Part shown: piece after piece, positions 1 through 11,429 of the stretch
How positions within the stretch are numbered: position 1 is the first letter of the stretch
Layout: every line of letters starts with the position of its first letter
DNA from: Hemerocallis citrina
Lineage: Eukaryota > Streptophyta > Magnoliopsida > Asparagales > Asphodelaceae
Length of the DNA stretch: 64,000 bases
Direction of reading: 5' to 3'
Assembly: GCA_017893485.1 (NCBI GenBank)
Contig: CM030363.1
Location: forward strand, 109,921,073 to 109,985,072
Translations under genes and position numbers: made by a program
Notes under the pieces: model-generated
Told to the model about the DNA's origin: nothing
Seen by the model: the letters and a program-made list of their open reading frames with translations, nothing else
Databases searched by the model: none

Positions 1-682
1 CTTTCCATCAATTATTAGATTAAACAGTGAAAATGAAGCTGAACTCATACTGACTTACTTTAAATCTCATTTTAAATTCCACCAGTTTTTAAATATCATT
101 GATGTTCTAGAAGATAATATAGCATATAGTTCCAATTGAGGATAAAATGAAGAAGGTTCAATTGAGATTATCTAGGCATGTGGATAGTGAATAAAAAAGT
201 TAGTTTTGAAAACTGTCAGAATTGTAGTTAATGAAGCAAAAGACTAGAAGTAAAGATAATTGGACTTGGATCGATCCTCTATGCAGCTGAATGGAATAAA
301 ATGATTCATATGGCCGACACCAAAGATTTAATATGGAGGATTTGTCGTATAAAAGAGAGATAAGATGATAAATTTCCATTACAAACAGATTTACCTACCA
401 AGTTTGGTTGCAAGACAAATTACGAGATCTACCAACCTAACAACACTCTCCAATCATACCCATGATCATTTGATTAACAACATCCACATTATTCATAACA
501 TCTAGCTACTACGATATCCTTTTTCTCCTTATTCCCTCCTTTTTTGGTAGATGACGCATACTACCACAAATTGGTTAAGTCATTCCATGTTAGTTGTTAG
601 TATTATCTTGGTGGTTAGAGACAAAGCAATTTGCATTTTAATTTATTAATTTTATATTTCAGGCTGAATCATATTTTTCGAA

Positions 683-3600
683 ATGGATAAAAGTTGGATT
701 AATAAGTCACGATTATCCAAGGAGTATCGGGATGGTTTGAAAGATTTTATTAACTTTGCAAAGAGGAATTCTCCAGACCCGAACTTAATTTTGTGTCCTT
801 GTGTTTGGTGTTCAAATTGTGATTTGAGAACATGCAATGTAGTTGAGACACATGTGATTTGCAATGGTTTTTTTACCGGGGTTTACAAATTAGTTTTGTC
901 ATGGAGAGTCTGCTCAGTCAGTTTCAAATGGTCCGGTTGTACGAGAAGACGATCTTTATTTACAAGTAATCAAAGTGCTGTCGATGAGATGCACTCTTTA
1001 GTGCGAGATGGTATGAGATTCCATAACTTTCAAGTCCATACAAACAATCCAATCAACCAAGTTTGCGATGAGCCAGCAGAAACATTTGTTCATGATGGTG
1101 GGGTAGGAGATGAAATGTTTGGTGAAGAAACTAATAAAGAGTTTGAAGCCTTTGATAAGTTGTTGAAAGATGCAAAGACTCCTTTATATCGTGATTGCAC
1201 TCAGTTTACAAAGTTTTCATTCATTGTTAGACTATTCCAGATTAAATGTCTAAATGGATGGTCTGCAAAGTCCTTCAGCTTGCTTCTTGAATTGTTGAAT
1301 GAAGCTTTTCCTGAAATTCAAATCCCAAAGTCATCCCATGCTATAAAAAAATTTCTCAAGCATTTTAATTTAGGGTATGAGAAGATAGCAGCATGTCCAT
1401 ATGATTGTATGCTGTTTAGGGGGGATAAGAAAGTTCTCGAAGAATGTGAAGTATGCGGTACTTCAAAATGGATACAAAGGCCAAATGAAGATGACTAAAC
1501 AAATGAGCCAGCTACAACAACTAGGAGAAAGAAGTTTGCAAAAATACTGCATTACTTCCCTTTAATTCCTCGGCTGCAAAGATTGTTCATGTCCTCTAAA
1601 ACATCTTCTGATATGAGATGGCATGCGGAAGGTCGCAAGAATGATGGTTGTGTGACACACATATTTTTAGAGCAGAAACATCGATATTTGATGGTACTGA
1701 TGAGTGGAGGCATGCTCCAAGAGCTTTGTCTGGGTCAGATGTGTTAAGGCGACTAGAAGGCCATCAATTCACTTTGTCAAAGAATCCGACAGTAATTAAA
1801 GCATCTAAGAAGTGGGCTAGAGAAGCACAACATGAGAACACCGATTTATGTGATGCGGATGAGTGTGACAATCATGTTGATTCAGGTTCATGGAAGAAGA
1901 AAAGTATTTTTTTCCAGTTGTCGTATTGGGAGTATACCTTACTACGTCATAACATAGATGTGATGCATCTTGGTAAAAACATCGGTGAAAATATTATAGG
2001 AACAGTTATGGGGGATGATCGGAGGACGAAGGACAATCTTAAGTCTCGCCTTGATTTAGTAGAATTGGGTATAAGGCATGAGTTGCATCCTGAAGAATTA
2101 CCCAATGGCAGAGTACGACTTCCTCCTGCAATCTACTCCATGTCAAAAATGGAATTGGAGCTATTTTGCAATGTTTTACAGCAGCTTAAAGTCCCAGATG
2201 GCTATTCATCTAATATAGCAAGATGTGTAAATTATAAGGAGAAGAAGCTGCAGGGTCCAAAATCACACGACTACCATATACTGATGCAAGATATCCTTCC
2301 TGTGGCTCTGAGATCTTCAATGTGTGAGCCAGTCACTTCTGTCCTGAAAGATATATGTAGCATATATAAAGGACTTTGCTCTAGAGTGCTGCGTGTTGAA
2401 GATATTGACAAATTGGAACAACGTGCTGCCTTGACACTTTGTCAAATGGAGAGGATATTTCCCCCATCATTCTTCACTATAATGGTTCACTTAGTAATCC
2501 ACCTCGCCGATGAAGCAAGACTTGGTGGACCAGTACATTACCGTTGGATGTATCCCATTGAGAGGTAATTCTTCATACGTCATTAAACCAATAATTTTGT
2601 TAGTTCTTTTATGCTATTCCTCTATACGTTTTGTAATCCATATATACTTGTTTAGGTATATTTACCGACTTAAGGGTTACGTTAAAAATAAAGCTTATCC
2701 AGAAGGCTCAATTGCAGAAGGGTATCTTTCAGAGGAGTGCTCTAATTTCTGTTTGTATCTCCATGGTGTGGAGACATGTTTTAATAGACCAAGGAGAAAC
2801 CCAGACACTTCAAACCTCAAAGGGGCTAAATATCTCTTCCAGACCGCTGGCACTACTTTCGGAAAAATTGATGCATTTGAGTTAGATGACTTAACATGGG
2901 AACAAGCACATCGATATGTGTTGGATCATAGTGCATCATGTGAGCCATATCGAGTGTAAGTTGAATTTGGATTAACATGACTTTATTGCTCACAATTAGG
3001 AAGTAGTTAAAGATTTTTTAATATCCATTCATTTTATTTTGTTCCAGCGAATTTATCAGGGTAATGAAAAGAAGGCATAGACCAAAAATATTGAAGCCAC
3101 GTGAGCTACATAAGTTAATGAATGAAAAATTCCACAAGTGGTTTGAAACTCATGTAAGTCACCGTCCCGTGTCTTGGATAACTGTATTTTTTAAAGTTTA
3201 AGTTATATGCTAATATGATTTACTTTATAATTTTAGGTTTCTTCGTTGGGTGATGATGAGGTGACATCTGAAATAAAGATTCTTGCCAAAGGGCCCCATA
3301 AAATGGTTAAAAGATATAATGGATACATATTCAATGGCTTCAGATTTTGTACTCAGGATCGTGAAAGAAATTTGAAGTCTCAAAATAGTGGCATTGTAGT
3401 TACTTCAAAAACTAGAAGCTATGCCTCTAAAAATGACACGAATCCTGTAGACGGAGATGTTGACTACTATGGGGTGCTCACAGATATTATAGATTTGGAT
3501 TATTATGGGCATTTTCGAGTAGTCTTATTTCGTGGAGATTGGGCTGGGATAAATAACATGAAAGTGGATAAGCTTGGTTTTACAATTGTAAATTTTGCAC

Positions 3601-3900
3601 ATCTAATTCACACTGGGACACACATTAGCCATGAACCATTTGTATTTTTCGTCTCAAGTGCTCCAAGTTTTCTACATTGAAGACCCAAAAGTGCCAAAAT
3701 CATACGTGGCACTAACTATGCAACCAAGAGATTTATTTCAATTGGGGGACGATTCAGATGATGATGATGCTGATGTTATGAATAATTTTACTGCTACCGA
3801 GTTTCCTACATTTGATGTAAACATTTTTGATTATAGTAGTGGCCCTAAGTGGCTACGTACAGATGGAGAAGAGGGTGACATATTTGACGATATTTGTTGA
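683..3900 (+). pseudogene. TNP2-type CACTA transposase, broken (CACTA-1)
   Basis: Transposase of the En/Spm TNP2 family, which in intact elements cuts the element ends in the nucleus. By comparison with the sister copy at 23686-27456, exons lie at 683-2564, 2656-2955, 3048-3153 and 3237-3900, all with GT/AG borders. The N-terminus matches the transposase-associated domain (Pfam Transpos_assoc), with a Cys-rich CPCVWCSNC segment. The TNP2 core, a DUF4218-like part around the first intron and a DUF4216-like last exon follow. Three breaks are visible: a TAA at 1496-1498, a deletion of about 520 bp at about 1647-1651 that removes the middle of the TNP2 core and shifts the frame, and one extra T near 3645. 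It cannot encode an active transposase. The ATG at 683 is equivalent to that of the sister gene. Confidence 0.9.
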
Positions 3901-4125
3901 TATAGTTTCTTAAAATATTTCTTGTTTTTGTATTAGTTCAATTGAGTATTAATCATTTACAAATTAATGATATATTGTGATAATTTGTGATTTTTATAAA
4001 TTTATGTTAAATGACGTGTCTCAATTTATTGTTTCATGTATATTTCCTTAAAAATTCATTGTTTCATGCATATTTTCTTAATTTTAATTTTATGGTAATT
4101 ATAATGTTCTGTAAACAGGTGACAG

Positions 4126-7100
4126 ATGGCTAGAAGAAAAAGGAAGGTGGTCACGATTAGGTTAGTTCCATTAAAGAGATTTGATCATGCTCTGGAAGAT
4201 CTGAAAACAACTCGAGGCAATGTTATATATATGAAACTGTGATCATACCTTTGAGAACTGATCTTTAGCTACTGATCGAGTTTTCTTTTATGAATTCAGA
4301 GTTGTTTGAACTGATCTTTAGCTACTGATCATACCTTTGGTTCAATACTTTGCATCAGGTACTGTTACCCTGCTCCCTTTTATATTTTTATATATGATAT
4401 GATATATCATAGGAAATGTTTATATCATAAATAACTACATTTTTCTGTATATATATATATATATATATATCTGATTAATGTTATTTTGTAGCAAAATTTT
4501 GTTATGCTGATGTTGTTAACGGATGGGTGGTCTCTAAAAAATGGAGGGACTACAAGAGCTTCCTAAAAGGAAAGTACTATGTGCCAGAGAGGACTGGGGC
4601 TGAGAATGCGAGGACGGTTCCCGTAGGTGTGACACCACAAGATTGGCAGTTTCTTGTCAATTTTTGGAGAAGTGAAACGGGAAAGGTATATATTAACGCA
4701 ACTTCCGTCCTTTTGTATTTTATTGATGATATATTTTCATTGATGTTGCGAATTATAATCATTACCAGAGAAAGGCTGAAATCGGCATAAAAAGTCGAAA
4801 GATGTTGAAACTGAAGCACACTACTGGGAGCGCCAGCTTTGCGGTAGTTCGAGATGAGCTGGTAAACTACGCTTCAAATTTTTTTTTTTTGAAGTATTTT
4901 TATTATAGTTATATACAAGTCATGAAATACATTTATAGCTTTTATATGGTGCATTCTGTCAAATAGAAGTAGTATTTGTGAGTTGTTTAAGGTAGATAAG
5001 GATCTCTCATTTTTATGAAAGAATAATTCTTTGGCCAACTAAACAAGTTTTCAGATTTGCTTTCACTAAAGAGCTTTTATATACCCTTCTTAAATGCACA
5101 AGAGAAATTGACTGGTAATCTACATAGTGTCCACTAGCATGACCTATTCAATCTTTACTTCCAAATTGAAATAAGAAAAAGATGAGTGTTTAGCTTTAAA
5201 ATGTAAACTCTAATTGAGTAATTTATATTTGCATATCACAAAATTAGAACTTCCTATGGAGAAAAAAAATGGTCAAGTGTTTTCTGAACTATAGAACTTG
5301 CAGATGCAAACTGCAGACTAAATGAATGTATAAGCAGGTTGGTTTTATATCCAATATGTAAATGTGTTTGAGTTGTATAATCATGCCCCAATCATTTTGA
5401 TTCTAAATTTTGCTTTGCATCCTTAGCCTTATACACATTGTGCATACACTTCACATTTCAGTAAAGGACGATATATATATACCCATTGTGCATATATATT
5501 TCATATCAGTTCATATCCTGCTGTTGTTCACTTCAAAAGATTTCCATATACGTATAGGAAGCATCAAATGAGGGAAAGAAGATCGGTGATGTAGATTTTT
5601 TTGAAACTACCCACACGGGTAAGGATGGAAAATTTAAGGATGACGTGGCAGCCGATATTGTGGTAAATAAAAAGCTTTCAAATTAATTTTAATTAGGTAT
5701 TTAATCTTTTTAATAAAATCATTTTGAAAATAAAATTTGTCTTTGTTATCTTTTGCAGAAAGATGCCAAAAAGAAGATTGAGGAAATGTCATCTTCTTCT
5801 ACCGCCGATCCATTGACGCTACAGTATCAAGTTCTCTCCGAATTGAGGGGACGCGAGCGTCCCGGTCGTGTGCCTGGGATGGGGCTAGGACCAACACCCA
5901 CCAGCGTCTTCGGTTCTCATACATTTGCTTACACTGGGGCCGGGGCCACACAGGAAGATGTTGATCAGCTGAAGGCAACAGTGGCACGTCTGGAGGCAGC
6001 AATGGTTCAAATGGCGACGTTAGTCCGGCAACAGTCACAAAGAATTCCAACTCAAGCATCGGTTAGTATTCGACAACTAAATACCCACTTTTAACTCATG
6101 CAATGATCATGATAGTTACAGTTCTTCATGAATATATTCATAATAAGCGGATCAACCACCACAAACCGTGACTCCCTTTCGTGGCTCCGCTTGATATAAA
6201 TGAGATATAAAGATTTTGAGTGAAGAAAGATAGCATAAAAAACAGGATAAGTATTGGAGAAAAGAATAAAACATGTAAATTAATGGAGGAAAGAAGAAAA
6301 TTACATAATAATTATAGCTTGATATATTATATTAAGTGATTACATCCATGCAAAATGATATTAATTATTGTGACCGTATGTGTTAAGCAGTTAGGAGTGT
6401 GAACTCAGGTTATGTAATTGGCATCAATATAAAAGGTTGAACATTCAAGATGGATTTGGAAAACTTTTGAATGGTCTTCATGAGTCACTGGAGTTTGGAG
6501 AGCCTGGTTCATGAACTTGCATTTTTTATCAATGTTTTGGCTGGTTTCAGTTTAAGATGTCATACTGTTGGTAATCTCAGAACCAAACAATCAAAAATAT
6601 AAAATTAAATTATAGAACGATTTGGATTTAGGTATTGAAATTTATGAGATTTTCATTTGATAATTAATCAGACTTAAACATAAGTCTGAGATTTATGTGA
6701 AGTCCAATTTATAACTCATGCCAAGATGTTTTTGAAGTTTAGGCTCCATAGCTAACATCCTAACAACAGGATAAAGCAGTGTGATTTGTTGTGACTTATG
6801 ACAATGATGTCAAATAACCTTATTCACAATTGATGAGGTCTGAGTGAAATTTCTGCAATATATTCGTAAGTTAACTGAACAATAAGCAAAATCAGAGCAT
6901 ATATAACTCTGAGTTGTATTTGGTTTAACTTGATATAAATCTGAGCATACAAAATTAGAGCATACATAAATCAGAGCATACATAACTCTGAGCATCATAA
7001 GCAAAAGCAGTGTCAAATAACCTTATATATATGCATGTTCACATATACTCCAGAAATAAATACATGGTGGCTATATTTGGTTTAGGGTACAGTTATATAT

Positions 7101-7402
7101 GCTTTGCTTGGAAGGTGGTGATCCTTCTTCATTTTCTTCTTGTTCTTATGTGTTATAAATTACTATTATGATGATTATTAAGTTTGAGTTCCTCTGTCAC
7201 TATAGATGACTGAGTTTCATACTGTATCTTATTCAGTAATTAATTCATATACGATCGAGCAAATGATATTTGTGAATTTTGATTGTTTTTTCTACAGGGT
7301 CAGCGTATTCCATCGGTTTCCAGTCACGCACGTACACCAGGGCAAAATAACGATGGAATTGGAAGCAACAGCGGGCCAAACGAAGAGACTCCCCTGCCGT
7401 AG
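4126..7402 (+). CDS. Second CACTA gene (Transposase_24 / Ptta-En/Spm family), spliced
   Basis: Second gene of the CACTA element, matching the plant Ptta/En/Spm family (Pfam Transposase_24). Second-gene products of En/Spm elements bind subterminal repeats; that role here is inferred. Exons with consistent GT/AG borders and unbroken phase are 4492-4685, 4769-4861, 5558-5662, 5759-6061 and 7298-7402, ending in TAG at 7400-7402. Visible family signatures are GWVVSKKWRDYKSFLKGKYY, an HTTGSASFAVVRDEL segment, FFETTHTGKDGKF, and a C-terminal coiled-coil-like stretch around DVDQLKATVARLEAAM. A putative first exon begins with the basic peptide MARRKRKVV at 4126. It meets a stop near 4240, next to a ~23 bp direct duplication (about 4257 and 4309), so the 5' end is uncertain or broken. 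The last intron is about 1.2 kb. Confidence 0.7.
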
Positions 7403-7685
7403 TTTGTCGAATTTGGACTTTTTTAAAAAATATTTTGTAGGAATTATATCTACGTTTTGTAATAACTAAGTGTTGTACAACATATACATTTGATACTCGT
7501 TGTATGACAGTTTGTGTTACAATTGAGTTGTTTTTGTGATCTGTGACTTTTAATTCTTGATTATGATATTATTGATTTACTAGATTTGCATTTAAATTTA
7601 ATATGATTACATGTATTTGTAATATGCAATTAATTACTGATTTTTCTGATTGAAAATTTTATAATAAAATGTAAATGTAAATGTA

Positions 7686-7686
<1 letters not shown>

Positions 7687-7754
<68 letters not shown>

Positions 7755-7787
7755 TATTTAATAAATAAATAAATAAATAAATAAATT
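7687..7787. repeat. AT-dinucleotide and TAAA-type microsatellites
   Basis: A long (AT)n run interrupted by GT steps, followed by an AAAT/ATAA tetranucleotide run and then an A tract. It separates the CACTA-1 gene region from the GC-rich subterminal block. Confidence 0.9.
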
Positions 7788-7802
7788 AAAAAAAAAAAAC
7801 TA

Positions 7803-8186
7803 TAGCGGCGTTTACCACAAAACGCCGCCATAGGTACACACAGTTCTAATCCTCTATCGCGGCGCTGGAATAGCGCCGCAGCAAGGTACCAAGGATGGTT
7901 TTCCTGATTGTGAACCTATAGGGGCGTTTCATAGCAACGCCGCTATAGCCATTTTCTCCAAAAACGAAACGCTTCTATAACGGCGCTAACAAAGCGCCGT
8001 TATAGGTGGACACCATATAGCGGCGGCGACCGAACACGCCGCAGTAGCCTATATGGCTGTAACGACGCATTTTCTAGCGGCGCTTTTAGCGGCGCTTTCA
8101 GAAGCGCCGTAACGAGCTATAACGGCGCCAAAAAGCGCCGTTATAGCCTTATAAAAGCGCCGCTATAGCCAATACGGTTTGTAGTG
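7803..8186. repeat. CACTA-1 right subterminal repeats and terminal inverted repeat
   Basis: Dense short motifs of the form TATAGCGGCG and its reverse complement CGCCGCTATA, with variants such as AACGGCGC, alternate in both orientations and end at TTTGTAGTG (8178-8186). Such arrays are the known binding region for the element-encoded DNA-binding protein in CACTA transposons. The motif differs from that of CACTA-2 in this window. Confidence 0.9.
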
Positions 8187-8189
8187 TGC

Positions 8190-8960
8190 AAAGTTGTTCA
8201 TTCCCTCTCCACCATATGCAACATTCTCATTCCTCTTAGGAATAATAGACTTGATCAATTGCTGGTTTGCTATAATAGTATCATCAATCCTACACATGGA
8301 GTACAGCATGTCACTCCTAACGAACCTCAAATCATACATAATTCATGCTGATTTTCCTCCACTTGAAAGGAGATGCCAACCATCGCAACATCTGTGTCTG
8401 CCACAACCTTTGCATAGTCTTCTTCTTCAACCAGAACATCTGAGTCTACCATCTTGGTTGAATAGTCCACCTCTCAGACATCTAAAACATTCATAGGGAC
8501 CAATACCTATTGATCAATGGATTCCTCTACCATTTTTTTCCTCCCCTTTCCACCATCTGCAATATTCTCATGGATAAGTTCTTCTCTATCAATGGATTTT
8601 TCTACCAAGTTGTCTTCCTCCATAGTGACTTCCTCATCATTTTCATTTGCATATCCAATGCAATAGTATGTGCTAGTTGCTTTTTTAGTTGCATTCTCTT
8701 GAAACTCATTGTATTCAATATACAAAGGAATGGTAACCTTTCTTGTCACGACTCTAAACATGTGTGCAAATGATGCATCATCATATATGATCATCAAGCA
8801 ATTAAAGTCTCTCATTTGTTCTTGTAATAAGCTTTACACCCATCTCCACAATTATATTCTTCCAGATATTCCAGTATATCCCTCCAATTTCTGAACTCTA
8901 GAATCACACTCTCAACAACTGCCACTCCACCCTTTGTACCTAACAGATAGTTTTATATAG
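8190..8960 (-). pseudogene. Fragment of a Mutator-like (MULE) transposase N-terminus
   Basis: Minus-strand reading gives a 102-residue open frame (8815-8507). A further in-phase-like segment upstream, to about 8945, contains WRDILEYLEEYNCGDG and YYKNK. Together with a stretch including FAHMFRVVTRKVTIPLYIE, this resembles the PB1-like N-terminal domain of plant MULE transposases, followed by an acidic linker. No catalytic core or long terminal inverted repeats are seen, and the frame is interrupted by stops. The assignment rests on pattern resemblance only. It directly abuts the right end of CACTA-1, which may have inserted into it. Confidence 0.4.
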
Positions 8961-9900
8961 AAGCCACCATCATGATGAAACTAAAATGAAGACTAAATCC
9001 TGGTATTAAACAAAAACACTGAAAATCAACATAATTAACATGGTCAGTTAATTATCTAATCAACCTAATTAATAAAATAAACCAAATGAATAACCTACAT
9101 CACTTCGCAAGTGACTTCATCAGATTATAATTCAAATCTGGAAAGAAATTAAGATATGGGGGCAATCACAAAGTTTCAACTATGCTTCTTATGGAAAGAG
9201 ATGAAGGTGGGTGAGGGTGACTACCAAATCTATGGTTGGGACCACTAATTATTGCAAGAACAAACCTTGGAACTCTGAATTCAATATAAACAAATAGTGA
9301 CATGCATGTAGTTGCTACTTTCAGCATTAAAAAATCACCCCATACATATGATGTCATTGTGCTCAATTCAAAAATTTTCAAACCAGCAAAGAATTGGCTT
9401 TCAACAAGTTATCGTCTCCTACCTATCCTCCTAATAAATAAACAGCCGAAACACACAAAATTAGAAGAAAAAGGAAAAAACACTCTCCATTTGTTGGAGT
9501 TGTCAAGTGCAAAATCCAGTGCAAGAGGGCTCTTTTCTTCGTCTTCAGAGGCTGCAAGAACTGGATTTGAATTTTTTCCATTTTTTTTGTTTTACTTGGG
9601 ATCTTCCTTTTTAAGTTGTAAGAATAGGAATTGGATGATTGGGGAAGATGGAGAGAAGAAGATCTGAATCACAAAAGGGAGTGATTTGATGAGTGGTTTG
9701 GGGGGGGGGGGTTAGTACGGTACAAATATTTTTGGGGTGTGTGTGTGTTTTTCGCATTTTACTCTTTATATTTATAATTTGAATTTTCCAAAATTTATAG
9801 AGAGTTACACCCACCGAGTTACACCCACCTCTTGTTTGAAGGTTGAAAACTACAAATGAATAGCTCCTTCTTGCTCCTAGCAAATCCTAGTCCTCTTCTC
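8961..9900. other. Unassigned AT-rich sequence
   Basis: No gene or element is recognised. It contains a run of 12 G at 9700-9711, a short GT repeat after it, and at about 9751-9800 a sequence very like the flanks of Helitron copy B, so it may be a related unoccupied site. Confidence 0.5.
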
Positions 9901-10180
9901 CTCCTAGCAAATGCTCCAAGCAAGAGATCCTCCAAGCATAATAACTCTCTTTCTTTTTCTTACACTCTTTTCTTTCTCTTTTCTTTCTCTTGTTTTAATT
10001 CTAATTTTTTTTTTGTGTGAAATGAAAAGAGGTAGGGTGCTATTTATAGGATATGTAGAGGGTTCAATTTGCAAAATTACCCACCTAATAAATTCTCATT
10101 TTAATTCTCTTTTTAATTCTCACCTATTCACATTTCATAACTCCCCTAACTCTTTACTTTTCATCTCTCCTAACTCCTTA
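9901..10180 (+). other. Possible promoter-bearing LTR fragment
   Basis: CT-rich sequence followed by a TATTTATAGG motif at 10041-10050 and AT-rich sequence, similar in composition to plant LTR promoter regions. No LTR ends or target duplication were found, so the identity is uncertain. It is interrupted by the Helitron at 10181. Confidence 0.25.
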
Positions 10181-10493
10181 CTAGTATTATACACGTGCAC
10201 ACGTGCACGTGGAAAAAAATTGAAGGATCATGAAAAGGGTAAGAAGAAAATAATTTCCAAACCGATCCACTTTCGAAAATATTTACAAAACAGGTCTACG
10301 TTCGAAAATATTGTCCCAAGTTAGTCCATAATTAAAAAGAAAATAATTTTCAAACTGAACCGCCTTCGGAAATATTTACCAAACAGGTCCACTTTCGAAA
10401 ATATTTACCAAAGTAACCCAACCCGTGCGTTGCACGGGTTGGGTTACTGACGCGGTTACTGACTAAGGGGTTCTCCCATTATAGTAGTAGAGA
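10181..10493 (-). mobile_element. Non-autonomous Helitron, copy A
   Basis: On the minus strand the element starts with TC (TCTCTACTACTATAATGGG) and ends with CTAG. About 8-10 nt before the CTAG lies the palindrome CACGTGCACGTGTGCACGTG, which can form a 9 bp stem. The element sits between A (10180) and T (10494). These are the hallmarks of Helitrons: 5' TC, 3' hairpin plus CTRR, insertion between A and T, no target duplication. It is about 313 bp and has no coding capacity. It contains an internal CCCGTGC/GCACGGG palindrome and repeated TTTCGAAAATATTTAC motifs. Confidence 0.75.
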
Positions 10494-10555
10494 TAATTTG
10501 AATTTTTTGCATGCTTAATCAAACACGAATGAGGTCTTTCGCATTTTACTCTTTA

Positions 10556-10855
10556 CAAGTATCATACACGTGCACACATGCACGTGGAAAAAACTGAAGG
10601 ATAATGAAAAGGGTAAAAAGAAAAGAATTTCCAAACCGATTCACTTTCGAAAATATTTACAAAACAGGTCCACTTTCGAAAATATTTACCCAAGTTTGTC
10701 CATAAGTAAAAAGAAAATAATTTTAAAACTGATCCACTTTCGAATATATTTACCAAACAGGTCCACTTTCGAAAATATTTACCAAAGTAACCCAACCCGT
10801 GCGCTGCACGGGTTGGGTTACTGACTAAGGGGTTCTCCCATTATAGTATTAGAGA
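10556..10855 (-). mobile_element. Non-autonomous Helitron, copy B
   Basis: Second copy of the 10181-10493 element in the same orientation, flanked by A (10555) and T (10856). Its 3' end reads CTTG instead of CTAG on the minus strand and the terminal palindrome has one change (CACGTGCATGTGTGCACGTG). About 55 bp of sequence between the copies (AATTTGAATTTTTTGCATGC and onward) recurs after copy B, so the pair arose by a tandem duplication of ~370 bp or by insertion plus duplication. Confidence 0.7.
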
Positions 10856-11225
10856 TTAGAGATATTTATAATTTGAATTTTTTGCATGCTTAATCAAACA
10901 CATATGAGGTCTTAGTTTTTCAATAATTTTGATATGGTGACTCTCGAGAATATTAATTGGGAGGGACATTAAATGCATAAATGGCTACTTACATGAGTGA
11001 CACAATATTATAAAATATAGTTATTAGCACTATCAACAAGAACCAATACCCGGAACCGACCTGGATCCGATATTGGACCGGATCCGACCCAATCTATGGC
11101 AGGTTGGGTTCGGGTCCGAAAAAAAGACCCATTGTGCTTTTGAGTCTGGGTCTGGGTCCGCTCAAATTGGACCCAACCCGAACCCGGTAAAAAAACTATT
11201 AAATAAATTTTTAAAAAATAATCCC

Positions 11226-11429
11226 CTCTTCTTCTTCTTCTTCTTTCTCCTTCTCAAATCTCTGAACCCTAAAATAACCCCCCACCCACCCACCCACCCA
11301 CCCACCCCACAAAAAAAAATTTCTCCACCACCACCAGCTCATCTTCAACCACCCTCGCCTCCCCTGACAATCCCCCGCTCGCTCCTCCACCACCACCACA
11401 TCCTCATGCTCCACCACCACTAATCCCCA
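11226..11429. repeat. CT- and CCAC-rich low-complexity segment
   Basis: TTC repeats, then (CCCA)n at about 11278-11307, then CCACCACCA runs. Open frames on both strands across it are compositional artefacts. Confidence 0.8.

Larger units (their letters stand above)
1..8186 (+). mobile_element. CACTA (En/Spm) transposon CACTA-1, right part
   Basis: Class II element of the CACTA superfamily, cut by the window edge. It carries a TNP2-type transposase pseudogene (683-3900), a second spliced gene (4126-7402), a subterminal block of inverted TATAGCGGCG-like motifs (7803-8170) and the terminal motif TTTGTAGTG at 8178-8186, the reverse complement of CACTACAAA. The gene order and the CACTA terminus are diagnostic of the superfamily. 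No left terminus is present, so the target duplication cannot be tested; the three bases after the right end are TGC. Bases 1-682 are AT-rich 5' sequence of the element with no other feature that I can see. Confidence 0.9.
10181..10920. repeat. Tandem duplication of about 370 bp containing the Helitrons
   Basis: Two consecutive units, each a Helitron copy plus the downstream flank with GCATGCTTAATCAAACAC and ATGAGGTCTT. The units differ by scattered substitutions and a short insertion, GATTA, near 10854. Confidence 0.8.

Noticed and set aside
7687..7757. (AT)n run as a possible promoter or origin
   Set aside because: Simple dinucleotide repeat with no accompanying elements; microsatellites of this kind are common in plant intergenic DNA.
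9302..10324. Open frames of 121 and 137 residues
   Set aside because: Low-complexity Leu/Phe/Ser-rich translations of CT- and AT-rich DNA; the second runs into the Helitron.
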